Both the position numbers and the translations under genes were made by a program. Shown piece by piece: positions 41,471 to 56,151 of a stretch of 64,000 nt of DNA (within the stretch, counting starts at the first letter, position 1; each line of letters begins with the position of its first letter). Source of the DNA: Taeniopygia guttata (Eukaryota > Chordata > Aves > Passeriformes > Estrildidae); NCBI RefSeq assembly GCF_048771995.1, contig NC_133030.1, positions 58,064,001 to 58,128,000 on the forward strand. Direction: 5' to 3'. The notes beneath the pieces were generated by a model. The model saw only the letters and a program-made list of their open reading frames with translations. It was not told the DNA's origin and ran no database searches.

Positions 41471-44400
41471 GGGATTTTACAGGAACTGAGGATGGGCAAT
41501 GGCTAAGCAAGAATCCAGTGCTCACAGCTATGCTCAAGGCAAGGCAATTGTTCCTGAAAAAAGCTCCCTTCTTTTTTCTCTCAAGATTAAGCAATAAAAA
41601 CCCAAAGTCTGAAAATACAAAGTGTCAGGTGGCCCTAATATTTTTTGGGTATGACTAAGTCTTGAATTTGGCTTTTTGATCACCACCTTGAAGACGATGA
41701 CAAATGGCCCAAGTGGGAAGTATGTAAACAAACTCCCAAACAGTGGAAACTTCCATATCTGTTCAACTTCAAAGCATCCACATTTGAGATGGTGACATGG
41801 GCAGAGCCAATTTACATCCAACTAACCTGCATGATGCTCGAGTCACTGGCAGCACAGCCCAGAGAAAAGGAGCAGGATTTGGCATTAAAATTCCATTATA
41901 ATAACAGGAAAGTATGCAAGAGCCTGAACAACTCTGATGGACTTTTCATAAACAACACAAAGTATATTTTTAACCTGTCTGTGACTGTTCCTCCCTTGTG
42001 CCCAACCCTTGCCAGCTACAGCAACAACAGAGCACACAGTGTCTCTTTTTATGTGCTTCACTGCACTTCATGTAATGGGACCCCAATCAGTTCAGATCTC
42101 TAACCAGTGAAGTAGTTAAAACTAATAAAACTTCCAGGATTTCAAAGCAGGAAGTATATTAAGGTCTAAAGCATTAATTTATTAATTAATTAACTTAAAT
42201 TACAGCACATGATCATAAGTAAGGAAAAGCATATGCTCTTATATTCTTTTAAAGTCAATTATGGCCTCCTTTCCAAAAGGATGAGAAATTTTAAACTGTT
42301 TGCTTTAAACACAGACATCCACTCAATGAATTCACAGTGCAGGTTATGAAGACATACAGCTAATACCAGGCAAATTTATGTAAAAGCTTTCATGTCCCTC
42401 AAACCCTCAATTCACCATCCAACACAGCACATGGATTTTGCCCTGCCCCAAGAGAAGACTCCACAGTTGCTTTGAAGGGGAGACACAAACACAGTCTTGG
42501 AGGACACACCTGCAAGGATTAGTCTTCTTTAAAAGGTACAAGGTACAGATTGTCTGAGAAGAGATTATACAGGGATAATATGCCTACTCTGTCCACCTCT
42601 CTGCCCCAAATTTCATTCAAATACAGCATTGTCCCATGTAACTATATCATCACAGCCTCCTTAGAATCTAAAACAATCAAGCTTTCAAGAGTCCAAAATC
42701 ACCAACCAGCAATGGTTTTTCACTGGCAGTAGGAAGGATCATCTTTCCTACTTCATATTTAACTCAGTTATTTTGTTTCATAACAACTCAATGAACTGCA
42801 GAGCTAAACCAATCCCTTCCCCTCCAAGAAATGCTGGACAACTAGGAAACACATACCCACAGTGTCGAAAAATAAATCAAATGCTTTCAAACTACACTTT
42901 GTCACTGGGGATAAAGGAAAGGTGAAGGGAATGACTTTGTGTTTCCCTCTCCCTGGAGAATCTAGCATTAATGTAGGAAAGCATGAACTGCTTTCACCTT
43001 GGGATAGCCTGTGAGCTATCACAGAGTCAAAGAGAAGTTCCAGGCACACTGGGATCTTATTTCCAGTGGATTCATTTCCTGTGGATTAATTTATGTGAGT
43101 TGCACTATTGTGCAAACTCATCTTTTCTTCAACGTAGGGTAAGTCATAAAAGACTTTGCTATTAGCAAAGTCCTCCTAGAGAAGAAAGCTTTCCAAGATG
43201 TTCTCCAAAGGGGCAAATTCTTGGCCACCTGGGCTCAATCTGCAGCTCAAAGGGTAAAACCATCAACAAAAGCTTTCCCTGTGATGAGGGCATGCCTAAG
43301 ACTCAAACCCTTCTTCCTCTACCTCTCCAGCTATTTTCACAACAAGCACCTAAAAATATTGGTGGAAATTATATCAGCACAGTTGTACCACGTCAATTCT
43401 AGTGTCATTCTCTTCCTTTACCAAATTCAGCTGGTATTAGCCAGCAGATTGCAGAAAATCCTGGGCATTAACATACACACATAGAAACACTGATAAGAGA
43501 GAAACCCAAGAGCAAGTAGCAGACTACAAATCTCAAGGAACTAACCTGAAAATAATCATTCCCAGGCTTTGCATTCCATTATCATAAGAATAGACAACAC
43601 TGATTTAAATACCTGGTCTCCAGTGAGGTTTAAGTTCTAATGAGACCTAAGGAATGCTCTCCTTAAGCAGGGTCTTTGTAAGGACATGCTTGTCTCAGAA
43701 GAAAGGGTGACAAAAGTTTCAGATGGATTTAGAGGATTCATTAGAAAGGATTTCACAGCCTTAACATTAGTTCAGATCAGGGTGGTTTGCAAACCTTGGC
43801 TTTCAGCTGTTCCAAGTACTGCAGATGGCAAGATTCCATGGCATGGAAAGCCCAGCAGTTACACAGCACGCTCCTTACAGTTAAACCATCTTCAAAAAAC
43901 GATGCCTGTAACTACAGCTAAACCAGGAAATGGGTATTTTATCAATTAATTTAAAGCTACCTCTGCAAAGCAGCTGTGCACAGTATTTAGGAAGCAAGGT
44001 AAATTAGTATTTTCCACGCTGTCCCAGGTAAAAACCTTTTTACCCTCCAAGTTTACAGCTAACTTGTGCATGTCCCTGCACAGATGTACCCTCACAGCCT
44101 TCCCCAGGAGCCAGTCTTGAAAAATCATATGCCATGAAATTAGCTCAGTTTTGCACTCCTAAAAGCTGAAAGCAGCAGATACCTTTCAAACAAGCCCAGC
44201 TAGAGGTAGCTGAATATTACAACCCAGTGTTAGTAAATCCCTGCTTCATTGGTTTTGCCTTTGGAGATCCATGCCCCGTACTTTCCCAATTATGTTGGCT
44301 ACATGCTTTCCACTGGTGTTGCAATAGGAATCGCAGACATCTTTTCATGGCATCTCCAACCGCTTGTTTTTACTTTTCCTCTTTTGAAGTGCCACTGATT

Positions 44401-47400
44401 ATTTATGACCCACTCAGGGACTCAAAGACCTGCCCTCCACAGAGGCCTCTCCATGTAAACTGAAGTCTGTTCCTAGCAACAGATTATTATTACTCACGCG
44501 CTGAGCCAAGCCAACATCATGAACAGAAACGGCAGATTTTTATCTTTGGTCAACCAATCCAAAGGAAGTAGAGCTCCACAGGGCTGACCAACTGAAGACG
44601 CTTTCCTTTTTGGCCATTAACAAAGATCTCTGTTTGTTTTACATTCAGAAAGAAGAAGCAACATTCAGAAGTGCAAGTCTTGAGCCTTGCAAAGTGCTAC
44701 TGAGCCACCTTTTTTTGGTAAGCTGTTTTTCTGTAAGTTTGACAGAGACTCCCTAAAGGCAAATTATTGGCATCCAAGTCATGATCCCATGACCTAAATA
44801 ATTATCACAGGAAACCCCACATCAAGTTTGTTTGGTTTCCACTCATTTATAATATTTTCTTTTCCCATTGCTTCTCATATACTCACACCTCTGTTAACTC
44901 TGAGAAGTTCACACAGCACTTTGATGGTCCTGCTTTCTCCTAAAGACTTCACTTACAATACTTTCACCACATTTTCACTCAGTAGTGGGGAGAAAGGTCT
45001 GTTTAAAGGATGCATTTTCTATCACCTTTGCATTTAAACACTTTTATCTTTTAAGATCCTACTCCAAACTGAAGTTCATCCCTTCCACTGTTAAAGTGCT
45101 TGCCATCATTGTTCTTCTGGACCATCTCAGATTGTATCACACTCCAAACTGGAATGTGATCACACAGAAAACATGCTGATCCCCCTCCCTTCAAAGCCAG
45201 ATTCCTCAGGATGGCAAAAATCAGGACAGCATCATTGACAGATCTACCTTCACTTCCTCCCTTGAGGAATTGACAACTTTGCTATGTCTGGCAGAAAAAT
45301 AATTATTTGTCATCTTCCAGTATGCAACAATGACATATTCTCTGTGCTTCCCTGGAGGAAAAAAAGTGCTTCCATTAGGTTTCCATCCCTCTGAAGGTGA
45401 TACAGAAAAGAGGCTACAGCCTCCTGATCCTGCATAACACCCAACAGCACTCAGATGGGTATCAGCCAGTCTTTTAATAAGTGGCATTAGTGCATGTGGC
45501 ATCAGAGAGACTCTGCACTGCCTGGGATGAAGCTGAAATAAGCCTGGCCTTGGGTACTCTTATACTATCAGTGGCTGGAGATGAAGGAATCCAAAAGAGA
45601 AAAGCTTGGAAAAGACTGAACAACTCTGCTCAGGTAGAACCAAGCCAAGAGAGCATTAGATAGAACTGCAAGACACCAAGCCCAGAGAAACCAAGATCTT
45701 CAGGAGGTGCAGAGCTGGACATGAAGCTGCAACCCTCTGCCACAGAAATTATCTTGTCTCATGTGACCTGATGCTCTGAAACCAAGTGGACAAGTAAGGA
45801 CTGCTCCAAAGAGGAAGACCAAGGCAGCTCTTATAAGTTTATTTATTACAAGCAGCAGCAGTACATTTTTGTTATACAGGGACTTCCCAGTGATCTATTT
45901 ATAGGTTTTGAAAACCAGCCAGCAGAAGCATATGAGTATACAAAAGCCACACCATTTTGAAGGCCAGCAAATGTTGCTGGTTTGTCTTTGATTTACACAT
46001 CAGTAACAATTCCTGTTACAGAAGCACAATGGATCTTCTTATTGTGTTAATCAATTTTAAAACACTGTTAACTAAGTGTCTTTCTTGACCTTTTCTCTTT
46101 TTGAGGGGGGTGGTAATATATCAGTCATCCTGGTACAATTACACAGTTTGAAAACTGCACTCCCTCCACGCTGATGTTAACACACACGCAGAGAAATGCT
46201 TTTATGAACAGAGTTAAGCCTTGTTCACACAGTCACAAAGGTTGACCCACAGAGGAGCACAATGCAATCACTTGCCCCCAGAACAAGAACCTATCTCACA
46301 TTTATCTGTTCCCAAGTAGGAAGGCAGTGCCAAAACACACTGAGTAAAATTACAGAAACAATTCAGTTTTCAACTGGTTTCCAAGAATTTCCACATTGTT
46401 AATGAACACAAGAACTGCTCAGGACTTAAAATCACAGCTGTTAAGGTAAAAAAGAGGAGTGTTGAATGCCTGGAGGCTCAGGAGGCTGATGCCATAAACC
46501 TCAATCACCCCAGGGTCCACTGCTATGCAGGAAGCCAAAAACACCATGGTGACTTCATGCCTCCATCAACATCAACTGCTTGGGCAACAATTCAATCTCC
46601 AAAATACAAAGCCCATGAGCACACCCCAGCCCAAAACCACCTGTGCAATGCCCAGAAGCCTCCAATTATACCAAAAAACCATTCATCTGTTGCTGCGAGG
46701 CCAGAATGGAAGAGTTTTTCCAGAGCAGGGACTGGTCTTGCACTCCCCCACCAGCCAGAGCAGCTCCAAGGCCGCTTGCTGCAGATAATGGGGCTGTGGG
46801 AAGGGTTATCACCAAAACAACGTGAGAAACACAGGCTGGCTCCAGAGCCGTGCTGTACCTGGGAGCCGCATCCAGCGCACAGGCACGACCTCCTCCTCCG
46901 CGCCGCGCTAACCGGGAGAGCAGGCAGCAAGATGGCAATCGCTGTCACTTCACTCCTACAAGCCTCTCTCCCTTTTCCCACGACAGACAGCCCCACCAGG
47001 CTGCTTGCCTGGGCTAGCTGGGCTCAGGCTGCAGCCCGGAGCAGCCACGCTGTGCCTGGAAGGGGAAAGGGCACAGACACATCCCTGACCTTTGGCTGTG
47101 AGCTCCCAGCGCCAGAGCCGCGCTCTGCTCCGCTCCCACAGCCCCTCCTCGGCCTTCCTGGCCAGACTGGACAGCAGGGAATGGACGGGAAGGGGGCGGG
47201 AATGGTCTGCAGTCACACAGAGTTTCAGCTCTCACGCCTGAGCGGAACAAACTGGACTCCACCGCCTACGCTGACCAAGCAAGAAGCGTCACAGTAAGTT
47301 GTTCTGCTGATTTACAAGTGTTTCCCTCCCTTGGATTGAGACTGAAAGTCAGTGATTTAATACAGACACACTGGAAACACTTGACATGGTAAAGATATTT

Positions 47401-50400
47401 AAAATAGCAATATGTAACAACTACACCTGCTTGGCATTAATGGCATTATATTCACAAGAAATAGGCTCCTAGTAATATTTGAAGATTACAAATGTTTCCT
47501 TCCCAATTCCCTTTTTCCCCAAATAAAGGAAACAGTCAGATGGTTAACACACACATTATTCTGTTGAGCAAAGCTCTCCTAAGCAATAAAAAGGCCTGGA
47601 GTGTCTAAATTAAATCATAACACTGTTCAGAAAGACCTTCCTGAAGAGCAGTAATCTCTTTTAGGAAGTAAGGAAAAGAGAAAGTCACTAGGGATAGTGG
47701 CAATCTGAACACAGGAGTTTCCACTAAAGCAGGGACTTGCTCTGACTGAGCAGAATCCCTGGAAGCAACAGAGCAATGTTTGCACAACAGACCTCGCAGA
47801 CAGAGCCGGGAAAGGGGAGGAAAGTGAACTGCACCATGGATTTGAGATCCTAAGGAGTAAGGGCATGTCTCAAGCTAAACTCATCTGCTTTGGCAGCATT
47901 CCTGCAAGGATCACAAACTTGTTGTGACCACTAAATATAGCAGAGAAAAGGAATCTACTTCAAGTAGCTCTCTCCATCAGCGCTCACTGTTTTACACGGG
48001 CAGAAAAAAAAACACAAAAGAGATTTGTCAAGCAAATGGCAAACGAAGCTTGCCAAATTTGAAGGGCAAATTACAATTTAAATGATAGGTCCTAGCCTGG
48101 CAGCTGTGAATTCATCAGCTTCGCTCTCAAGCATGTCCAATCAAGGCTCCAGCAATGCAAGCTACTATGCTTCCCCAGCACACCTCTCCTCTCACGTGGA
48201 GGGGCTGCCTCTCCAAAGAATCAGTCTGTCATCTCCCTATAATTCTTCCAGCTGAAAATTCCCTTCAAAGTGCTAGCTCAGGGTCTTGTTTGTTTGTTTT
48301 ATGCCTTCTGTCCCACGTACTTCAAGGTCTGTGGGCAGAGCAGCCTTTCTACGAGCACAGCCTGCCTGTGCTGGCTCTGCACGTACGAAAGGGGCCCCTC
48401 GACGGTGGCGTCTCCCACGCTGACTGTGCAGGACCTTCTCCAGTAAGAAAAGCACTTTCCTTTACCACTTAAATAAAATATCTTTGCTTTGAAAGAATTA
48501 GCTGCTTTAGGGGAAAGAAAACAAACCCACAAAGGTACATCTCTGATTTATAGCATTGTTTCAAGCTTCTAGAGTAACTCTGTGTGTGCAGTGAAAAGCT
48601 GGCCAAACACTGTTATTCCTGCCAGTGCTGATGCCAGAGAAGACCAAACAGCGAAAGGGCTCATAGACAGCCCAAGAGAAAGAACTTGGTGTTGCACAGT
48701 AAACTGCTAGAATAAACTCTTCTTGCTACATAAAATAAAAAATTAAAATACAGGTGCAATTGCAAAGCCAAGTACTCCAAATTAGAAGCAGCCCAGATCA
48801 AAGAATGCCTTACTTATATCACACATTCCACTTCTGCCCACTCAGGGTGACAAGAGTTCCTCCCATCCACATCTGAATCACGGGGTGTCCAGGCTGCTTG
48901 CTCTGAGAACCAGGATTTCTTACAACGCAGACAAACCAGGACAGATGCCCGTGAGCCCCGTGCATCTCCCTGGCTGAAAGGCACCAGCAAAAGTTACTTA
49001 CAGACAAGTCCAGTCAAGCAGCAGAGGCCGTGTTGGGTAAGCAGAGCTGCTGCTCCATCCTGTCCCAGGCCAGGCAGCACGGCCAGGCCAAGCAGGTGAG
49101 GTAAGACATGAGCCAGCCCCTGCCCGAGCCAACTCCAGCCCACCGAGGCGTGCCTCTGGACAGATTCTGGGGACACACCTCTAGGAGTCACCATCCAGAA
49201 TGAAACCCCAGCAGGGAGATGGTGTGTGATCACCAACACAACCCCTTGGAACAGGATATGCTTCAATTTCCTCACAATTCACACACTGGCTTTCAGTACA
49301 GTAAGCTCCAGGACTGGCTTCTCGCAGAATACACGTCCAGAGTCACCTCTGAGCTTTGCAAAGGTGATGCCTTCACTCACCAACATTATCTGTAAAGCCA
49401 TTCCAAGGCTACCTACAGCACCAGGACGGCACAATCGCTCTGCAGGAGCACTGTTTGCTCACACTAAATTGCACAGATACCCACTTCCACTCCCTGAGGA
49501 ACTCCTGAGGTGACCTGGACATGTAATTGGGACAAAAATACATACTTTTCACTTATCCAAAACAAAGCCAGTCCTGCTCTTGATTCCCTCTTACAATAAC
49601 AAGCTCTGCCCTCTCCATCCCAGGGGTATTTCATCATCAACATTCCACCCAGTTTTGCATAAGATACAACACTGCAAACTGTTTATCATACGTTCTTTTT
49701 CTTTAAAAAAAAAAAAAAAACCAACAAAAAAGCCTAGCAAACAACTCTAAACCTGTCAGCCTTAACTGTGAAACCACTTGTTACAGGCTGAGCAGTTGAA
49801 GAAGCAGGATGACAATGCCAGGAAATACCTGGAATTGATCTTCAAAGTTTATTTTTGGAGACTGGCTTTTCTCCCAGCTCTTATTTAATAATTTGCTCTT
49901 TCCCTCCTCTCCCTAGTTGTTCTCTGCAGGGTCAAATTGCAATCTGTTTCACCTCCTGGAGTTCACCCACAGACCCCCTAAGAAGAACTTTAGGAATCAA
50001 ATTTTGGCTCAGACAACACATTCTTTCTATTTCATGGCTATCATATTCTTTCTCAGGTATCAAGAAAGATAGTCTGGTATTTGTCTAGAATCAGACGTGC
50101 ACAGGATCCATTTAACACTCAGTACCTGCCTGTGCTTCACATCTCTGCTACACAAGCAAATTTCTTCAGCAAATTCTCTCACTTGACATTTAGCTCATTT
50201 AGCAAAAGAAGTCTGTCTATTGTGAACTAGTTCTCCACACTAGAGGAATTTTATCCTTAGCCTACCTGGTTTACCAGCTCAGATAGCCTTTTGCTACAAG
50301 AGCTGGTGATTTCTTTTCCAGACTGCTAAACAACACAATGGTGGCAGCAACACCTCTGAGGTGACCAGGATGTGGCTCCCTGTGGTTTGCATTTAGATCT

Positions 50401-53400
50401 ATCTATTGCATGCTGTGGATGTGTCTGCTTAGAGAGTTTCCATACATCACCCAACCACCAGGGAACAGCCACACTTGCAGTCCTGGGCCATGACAAGACT
50501 GAACTGCTGCACATTTACCCCAAGGTAAAGTGTAGGGTAAAAAAGGTAAAGAGGGTAAAAAACATTTACGTTCAGTCACAAGTGTGCTTGTGACTGAGAG
50601 CACACACAATCACTCTCAGCAGCCTCCTGGGTGCACAATACTTCAGCATTGTGCCTGAACTATGGATTTTTGCAAGAGAAAGGACAGGGAAAGGAGGATG
50701 AGCCTGCATAATTTTGCAGAAGGTTTCCAGTACCTTCCAGGTGCCGTCCACCACCGAGAGCCAGAGCCAGCATCACCCCCCAGGAGCACAGCGGATTGCA
50801 AGGCAGCTGCAAGGAGCTCGGGCAGGGGAAGGAGCACACCCCTGGGAGCCCACAGTGCCCTCACTGCTTCCACCTCTGCCACTAACCTGATGTGAGACCT
50901 TGAAAACGTCACTCTGCAAATCCCCTTCGGCCTCTCACTTACAGCAGATTGTCAGGTCCAGCCCAAAGCTTGTCTGAGTCCAGGGACTGACCAGGGGTGA
51001 AGAGTGGATTTAAACTGGATGTGCTGTCTGCTCCCCAGTCTCAGGTACAGCCAAATGCCTTACACTGCACAACCAACACTGAGTCTGGTGGAAATGAGGA
51101 CACTCAGAGCCCTCCAAGATGCTCTGCTGGGACATGAGACATTTTGGCCGAGATTCAGCTCTGCTGACACTTAACAGCCACAGGAGCAGTACCTCTGTAA
51201 GTGCTCTTTGTTTGAGCTCAGCAGAAACAATGGAGAGGAACAGGCACTTTTAGGGCAGTTTGTCCAATGTATTTTTAGATGTCCAACTCAGTGCGGATGA
51301 ATCATGGCTCAAAAGCGTGTGCTCCTCTCCAGTGACTATGAAAGGAGTCTGGAGAACTGTCTTTCGTGCAGATAGTTATGTTATATGGTTTGGCAAGATG
51401 AACTGTGGCCTTTTAAGATGGGGAAAAGGAAGGAAACAAAGCAGCACCCCCTCGGGTTATGCTGAAGCACCCTCCAGGTGCTCTGTGCCTCCCTCCCCAG
51501 AAACACCTTGTAACTAGATGATACACAACCACCTTCACCCTTGGGCCTGGCTTTGCTAGAAGAATTTCACTCAGTTACTGGACTTGCATATTTCACCAAA
51601 TATTCCTACAAGCAGAGCTGCACATTGCTCACATTCAAGAGCCACCAAGAAGCTGAATGTGCTTCTTGTGAGTCAGATTTCGTTCCTTTCCCTGCATCAT
51701 TTAGGGGGTTATTAACAACACAAGCCCGGGCAACACAGAGGTCTCTGATGGAAATTGAACAGTTTCTCAGGTGTGTCTACACACCATGGATGGGTGTACA
51801 GGCTGTCACAGACCGAGGGGTACCCAGTGTATTCCTTCCCCTCTCTGCTTAAAACTTTTGCTCCACCATTCACCAACTCCTGGTCTTTCACCTGGCAACC
51901 AACAGCCCAGAAGATTCAGAAAACAAAACTTTTTCCTGCAAACCCCACATTTCTGCCTCCCTACACTTCCCTAAAAGTAATTACAAGTGCTTTGTTTTCC
52001 ATCTTAATTGTCATTTCCTTTGATAGAACTTGCAGCCTAAGTCTAAATGCTCAGATAACTAGTGCCATTCTTTTCTCTTCTTCATCATCCCTGGTCACAA
52101 ACTGTATTGCTTGTACCAGGGTCAGCAGTCCCTTAAAAACCTCTCGAGCCAATCTGTGCAGCTGCATTGTGCAGGGAGTTATCAGCAGGCTGCAGGAAGG
52201 TTAGAAAGCAAACCTGCCTCCCTACGAGACCAAAGTTATGCCTGGAGTCAAAGCCCCGTCCTGTTTCCCCTCCTGTGAGGAGATAACAGCCTGTTCTACA
52301 CCAGCTCTTTCCCTCACACAGCTTTCTGCTGTGCACACAAGCTGGGCTAAACAGAAGTTTAGTCCCTGTCCTGGTCCCTGGACAGGGAGCAGACTGTTCC
52401 ATCTCCTGCCGAGAGTACTTGTCATTTAGGTGATCTACAGACGTTGTCTTCTTTGTACCAACACCAGGAGCTGTGTGTGATCCATGAAGGTGGCAGGAAG
52501 TTGGTCAGTATTCAGCAACACTATTCAGTCTGCAATCCTTTTGCAAAGAAAATGCTCCAAACAAGAGGGGTCCCTCCCCTCCCAACATTATCCCAAGCCA
52601 AAATACATTCATCCTTCACAGTGACTGCTTGCTACTGGCACTCTTCATGCTCTGCAGGATGCAAGTCAGTCCAGGAAGGGCAAGGCAGTCAAATTCAAGT
52701 CCTATGGGATTAACATAAACTGTATTTTATGATTCATAGTCCAGCAGCTATATGTTTTATCACAGGTATAAACTCCTGCTCCTCCTGCAGGAACTGCATG
52801 TTGGCACAAAGAGTGGGGTGAACATTGTCTGTCCCTTAACATGGGACCAGTGGTACAAGTACCACTTATACTCCCATACATTTACATTCCTGACCAATTC
52901 ATCCACGCCAGCTGAAGTAAAAAACTCCCTCTGACCCAAGTCAGGTCTTGATTCCTCCTCTAGAGAGCAAAAATAGCAAAATCAGATCAACCTGCTCTGC
53001 CAGTGTCTACATGGCCACATCTGCCTCAGTTACAGGCGTCCCCCACCCAAACCGTCCAGGGATGAAATTCAAGCAAGGAAAGATTAGGTGAGAGGTGTAT
53101 GAAGTGTCACCTTCCCTTTAATCACAGCTTATGGATCCATCCCAAAGCATTACTCATGCAGTGCTCCACACTCCACATTGTGTATAATCCCACTGCCTAA
53201 TCCAACTACTTGTTCAAACAGGCACGTTGCTAGGAGTGGGTCCTTGCCACCACTGGGAGCATTCCTTCAAGACCACGTCCTCTCCCACATCTAGAAGGAC
53301 CACAACAGCAAAAAAAAACCTGCAGGAAAGGTAGAGCAAGCGTGGTGCACACACAGCTCATCCCTTCAACACGACACAGCCCATGGCCATCCCCTCCCAC

Positions 53401-54339
53401 GCTGCCAGATCACGCTGGGGAAACACTTCAGTTGTGGTAAGCAACAGATAAGCATCTCTGCACCGACACAGAAAAAGCATCTCAGCTGGTAGACTTTTAA
53501 AACCGGTATTTATTGTGCCTCAGGGAAGAAAATAAATTGGCTAAATGGGCTGAAAGGCACAGCTTCACTAGGAAGAGCTTGGATTGTCTCTTTGCATCCT
53601 TCGGCACAAACCCGCCATTGAGAGGGCAGATCTAAAACAGAGCCACAGTTGCTAAGAAAACAGCACTGCAAACAGATGTCAGGAGATGATTCATGGAGTA
53701 AGGGCATATCTCTGTACTACAGATAAACCAAAATGAATGAGGCTCTTTATACCTGATCTCCCAAGCTGGCCTTCCTCATACCCGCTTTGGGACTTTTTCT
53801 TTAGTTCCTTTCTATATTCAGATGTTGAGGAAACTGACCAGAGCTGAACTCACTGTTTATGGAATAATTACTAGTAAAAGGGGTTTTACAACATGCATAA
53901 TTAACTCAATAAATGGGCTAAACTGTGGCCCATTTTCCCCCTAAAACAATGCAATTTTCTCCCAAAGCATGCAAGCAATCTTTCCCAAAACATATGAGGA
54001 AGAGTAACACAAAACACACAGATAAAAGTTGCAAAGAAACAAACAGTAACTGGTTGGGGTTTTTTTCTTACTTTCTTTTTCAACATAAAACTTAAAATTA
54101 GCAGCTAGGGAGATAAAGCATTTTCAAGCTATTAGATCACTAGCCAGCAATGCACGCCGCTCCTTGAATTACTTCATTGTGTCTCTGCTTAAAATCTTTG
54201 CCTGACAAATAAATAAAAAATAGCTGGCACACTATAGGACTGGTCAAGTGCTACTGACACCAACAAAATTCTCAGTTACTTTACTGAACTTTTAGTCAGA
54301 TTTAATAGGAGAAAGATTAGCTCCTTTCTTAGAATATCC

Positions 54340-54405
54340 AGAATCATGTAACATCCTAAGTTGGAAGGAACCCCCAAGGAGCATTAAAGTACAGTCCCTT
54401 TGCCT
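54340..54405 (-). mobile_element. Short CR1 3'-end fragment
   Basis: AGAATCATGTAACATCCTAA then GTTGGAAGGAACCCCCAAGG matches the reverse complement of a CR1 tail (usual form: cctaagttggaaggaaccc). It is about 65 bp, near the promoter end of intron 1. Confidence 0.8.
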
Positions 54406-56019
54406 CTCTTAAAACCACCATGCTCAAATCTTAGCACTGTATCATATCAGCAGTACTTAACATAGAGTTTCCTGAGGGTATTTGTAAGGAATTGCTTAAA
54501 TAAAGGACCTTTAATATATGGTTTTGTAGAAAACTCAGGTAAAAAGGTAATTATCATTCATTACCATTCATTAGGAAGAAGGGAAGAATGAACATTAATT
54601 TATACACTTCTGAATAGGTGTTTGTACAGCATTTCACATGAGGGAGGCCCAAACATTGCCACTGCACACATCAGTACACGGTGACACGTTATTGTGGTCA
54701 CTGCTGGTGTTTCACCTCTAAATTCCAGTGCCACCACCCATCCCTCTTTCTTCAACTCATTCCCACTGCCACCACCTGCAGATGCCAGGGCTTCCTCTCC
54801 CCTGCCACCTCCTGCCCACTCCACACCACCCCATCCTCTCTTGCTATCACACGCCGCCTTCTGCCTTGGAAATCAATTATTTAGGCTGCCCTGATTTCAG
54901 CCAGAGGTGGCTGTGTGTGCAGACACTGTTATTGCGAGCAGAGTTAACAGCTGCCACGCTGCTCCTTCCCAGAGCTACAAAGCCACCCCAGAAGTGGCTG
55001 AAGCCCATGACACAGCTAAGCAGGAGCCAGCAGCCGCTCTGCAGGAATTGCATTTCACACAGAGATGTTGTAAACAGACGTGCCCGCCAAGCTACGGCTC
55101 TGCTCACTTGGCCAACAGTCACAATAACGAGCTGGGACGCTGCATGTGGCACTTAGGTCTTTGTCCGTCTGTCTGTCCTGCAAGGGCTGAGAGGGAGGAA
55201 AACTCAGGAATGACAGAAAAGGGGGAGAGGACAGGCGGGATATAGGCAAAGAGGAAAGCAGAGGCATGAGGAACACACAGTCCCAGACACGATAAAGGCT
55301 GTGAGAAACTCTAACACTTGCTCAAAGTTTTCTCTCTCTAGATTCCCAGTAACTTGAGGAGGGTGCACCTGCTCTACTTCCTGATGCTCTCGGGAAAAAC
55401 AGAGAAGAGCCATTCAGTTTGATTCAGAACGATTCAGACTGAGCCCAGGTTTAGTTTTGGAGGTGAAAGGAGGACAAAGGAGCCTTCCCTTAAATCTACA
55501 AACACACACACAGAGCACCTGACACTAAGTCAGCACCATGTTACAGACAAGGAGCCCCATGTGCGGCATCCCATGAGCTGGAATAACACAGATCCGTAAA
55601 AACTGCTCCGAGAGGAAGCCGGCGGCTGCCAGGAGCCTGGAAAGCCGGGAGGAAGGGAGGGAAGGCAGGAGGGAGGCTGGCAGCGAGGCGGGAAAGAGAA
55701 AGGAGCCCATGTGCAGCGGGCAGCAGCACCGGCAATAACACACAGCGCAGGGAGATACCCGCGCCTCCCGCGGCCCTCCCGGATGAGCAATCGCTCCCTT
55801 CTCCCGAGAACTTTGCCTAAGTTTGCAGGGTCAGTTCCCGAACACACAACCCAAGAGATACCGACGTTCCCAGCGGTACCCAGGGCTCCCCGGGGAAGCG
55901 CCGGTCACCTGCCCGCACCCCCTGAGCGCTCCCCCGCCGCGGGACGAGCCGGCCCCGGCCGGAGCCGCTCCGGAGCGCGGCCCCCGCTCGGGGAGGGCAG
56001 GGCAGGAGCGCGGGGGCGG

Positions 56020-56151
56020 GAGCTCGCTCCGAGCCCGCTCCGAGCCCGCTCCAAGCCCGCTCCAAGCTCGCTCCAGACCCGCTCCGAGCCCGCTCCGAGC
56101 TCGCTCCGAGCTTGCTCCAAGCCCGCTCCGAGCCCGCTCCAAGCCCGCTCC
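56020..56151. repeat. 11-bp GC-rich minisatellite in the CpG island, 12 copies
   Basis: Twelve head-to-tail units of the 11-mer GAGCCCGCTCC, with only small variants (AAGCCCGCTCC, GAGCTCGCTCC, AGACCCGCTCC and similar) and no length variation. Because 11 is not a multiple of three, all frames read as 11-residue peptide repeats. That explains the long spurious ORFs across the island. It lies about 420 bp inside intron 1 if the 56568 donor is used. Confidence 0.92.

Noticed and set aside
46557..47297. 246-residue plus-strand ORF in SYNE2 intron 1
   Set aside because: Composition follows the GC-rich patch. No recognisable domain, and other frames are open too. Kept only as a possible noncoding exon or promoter.
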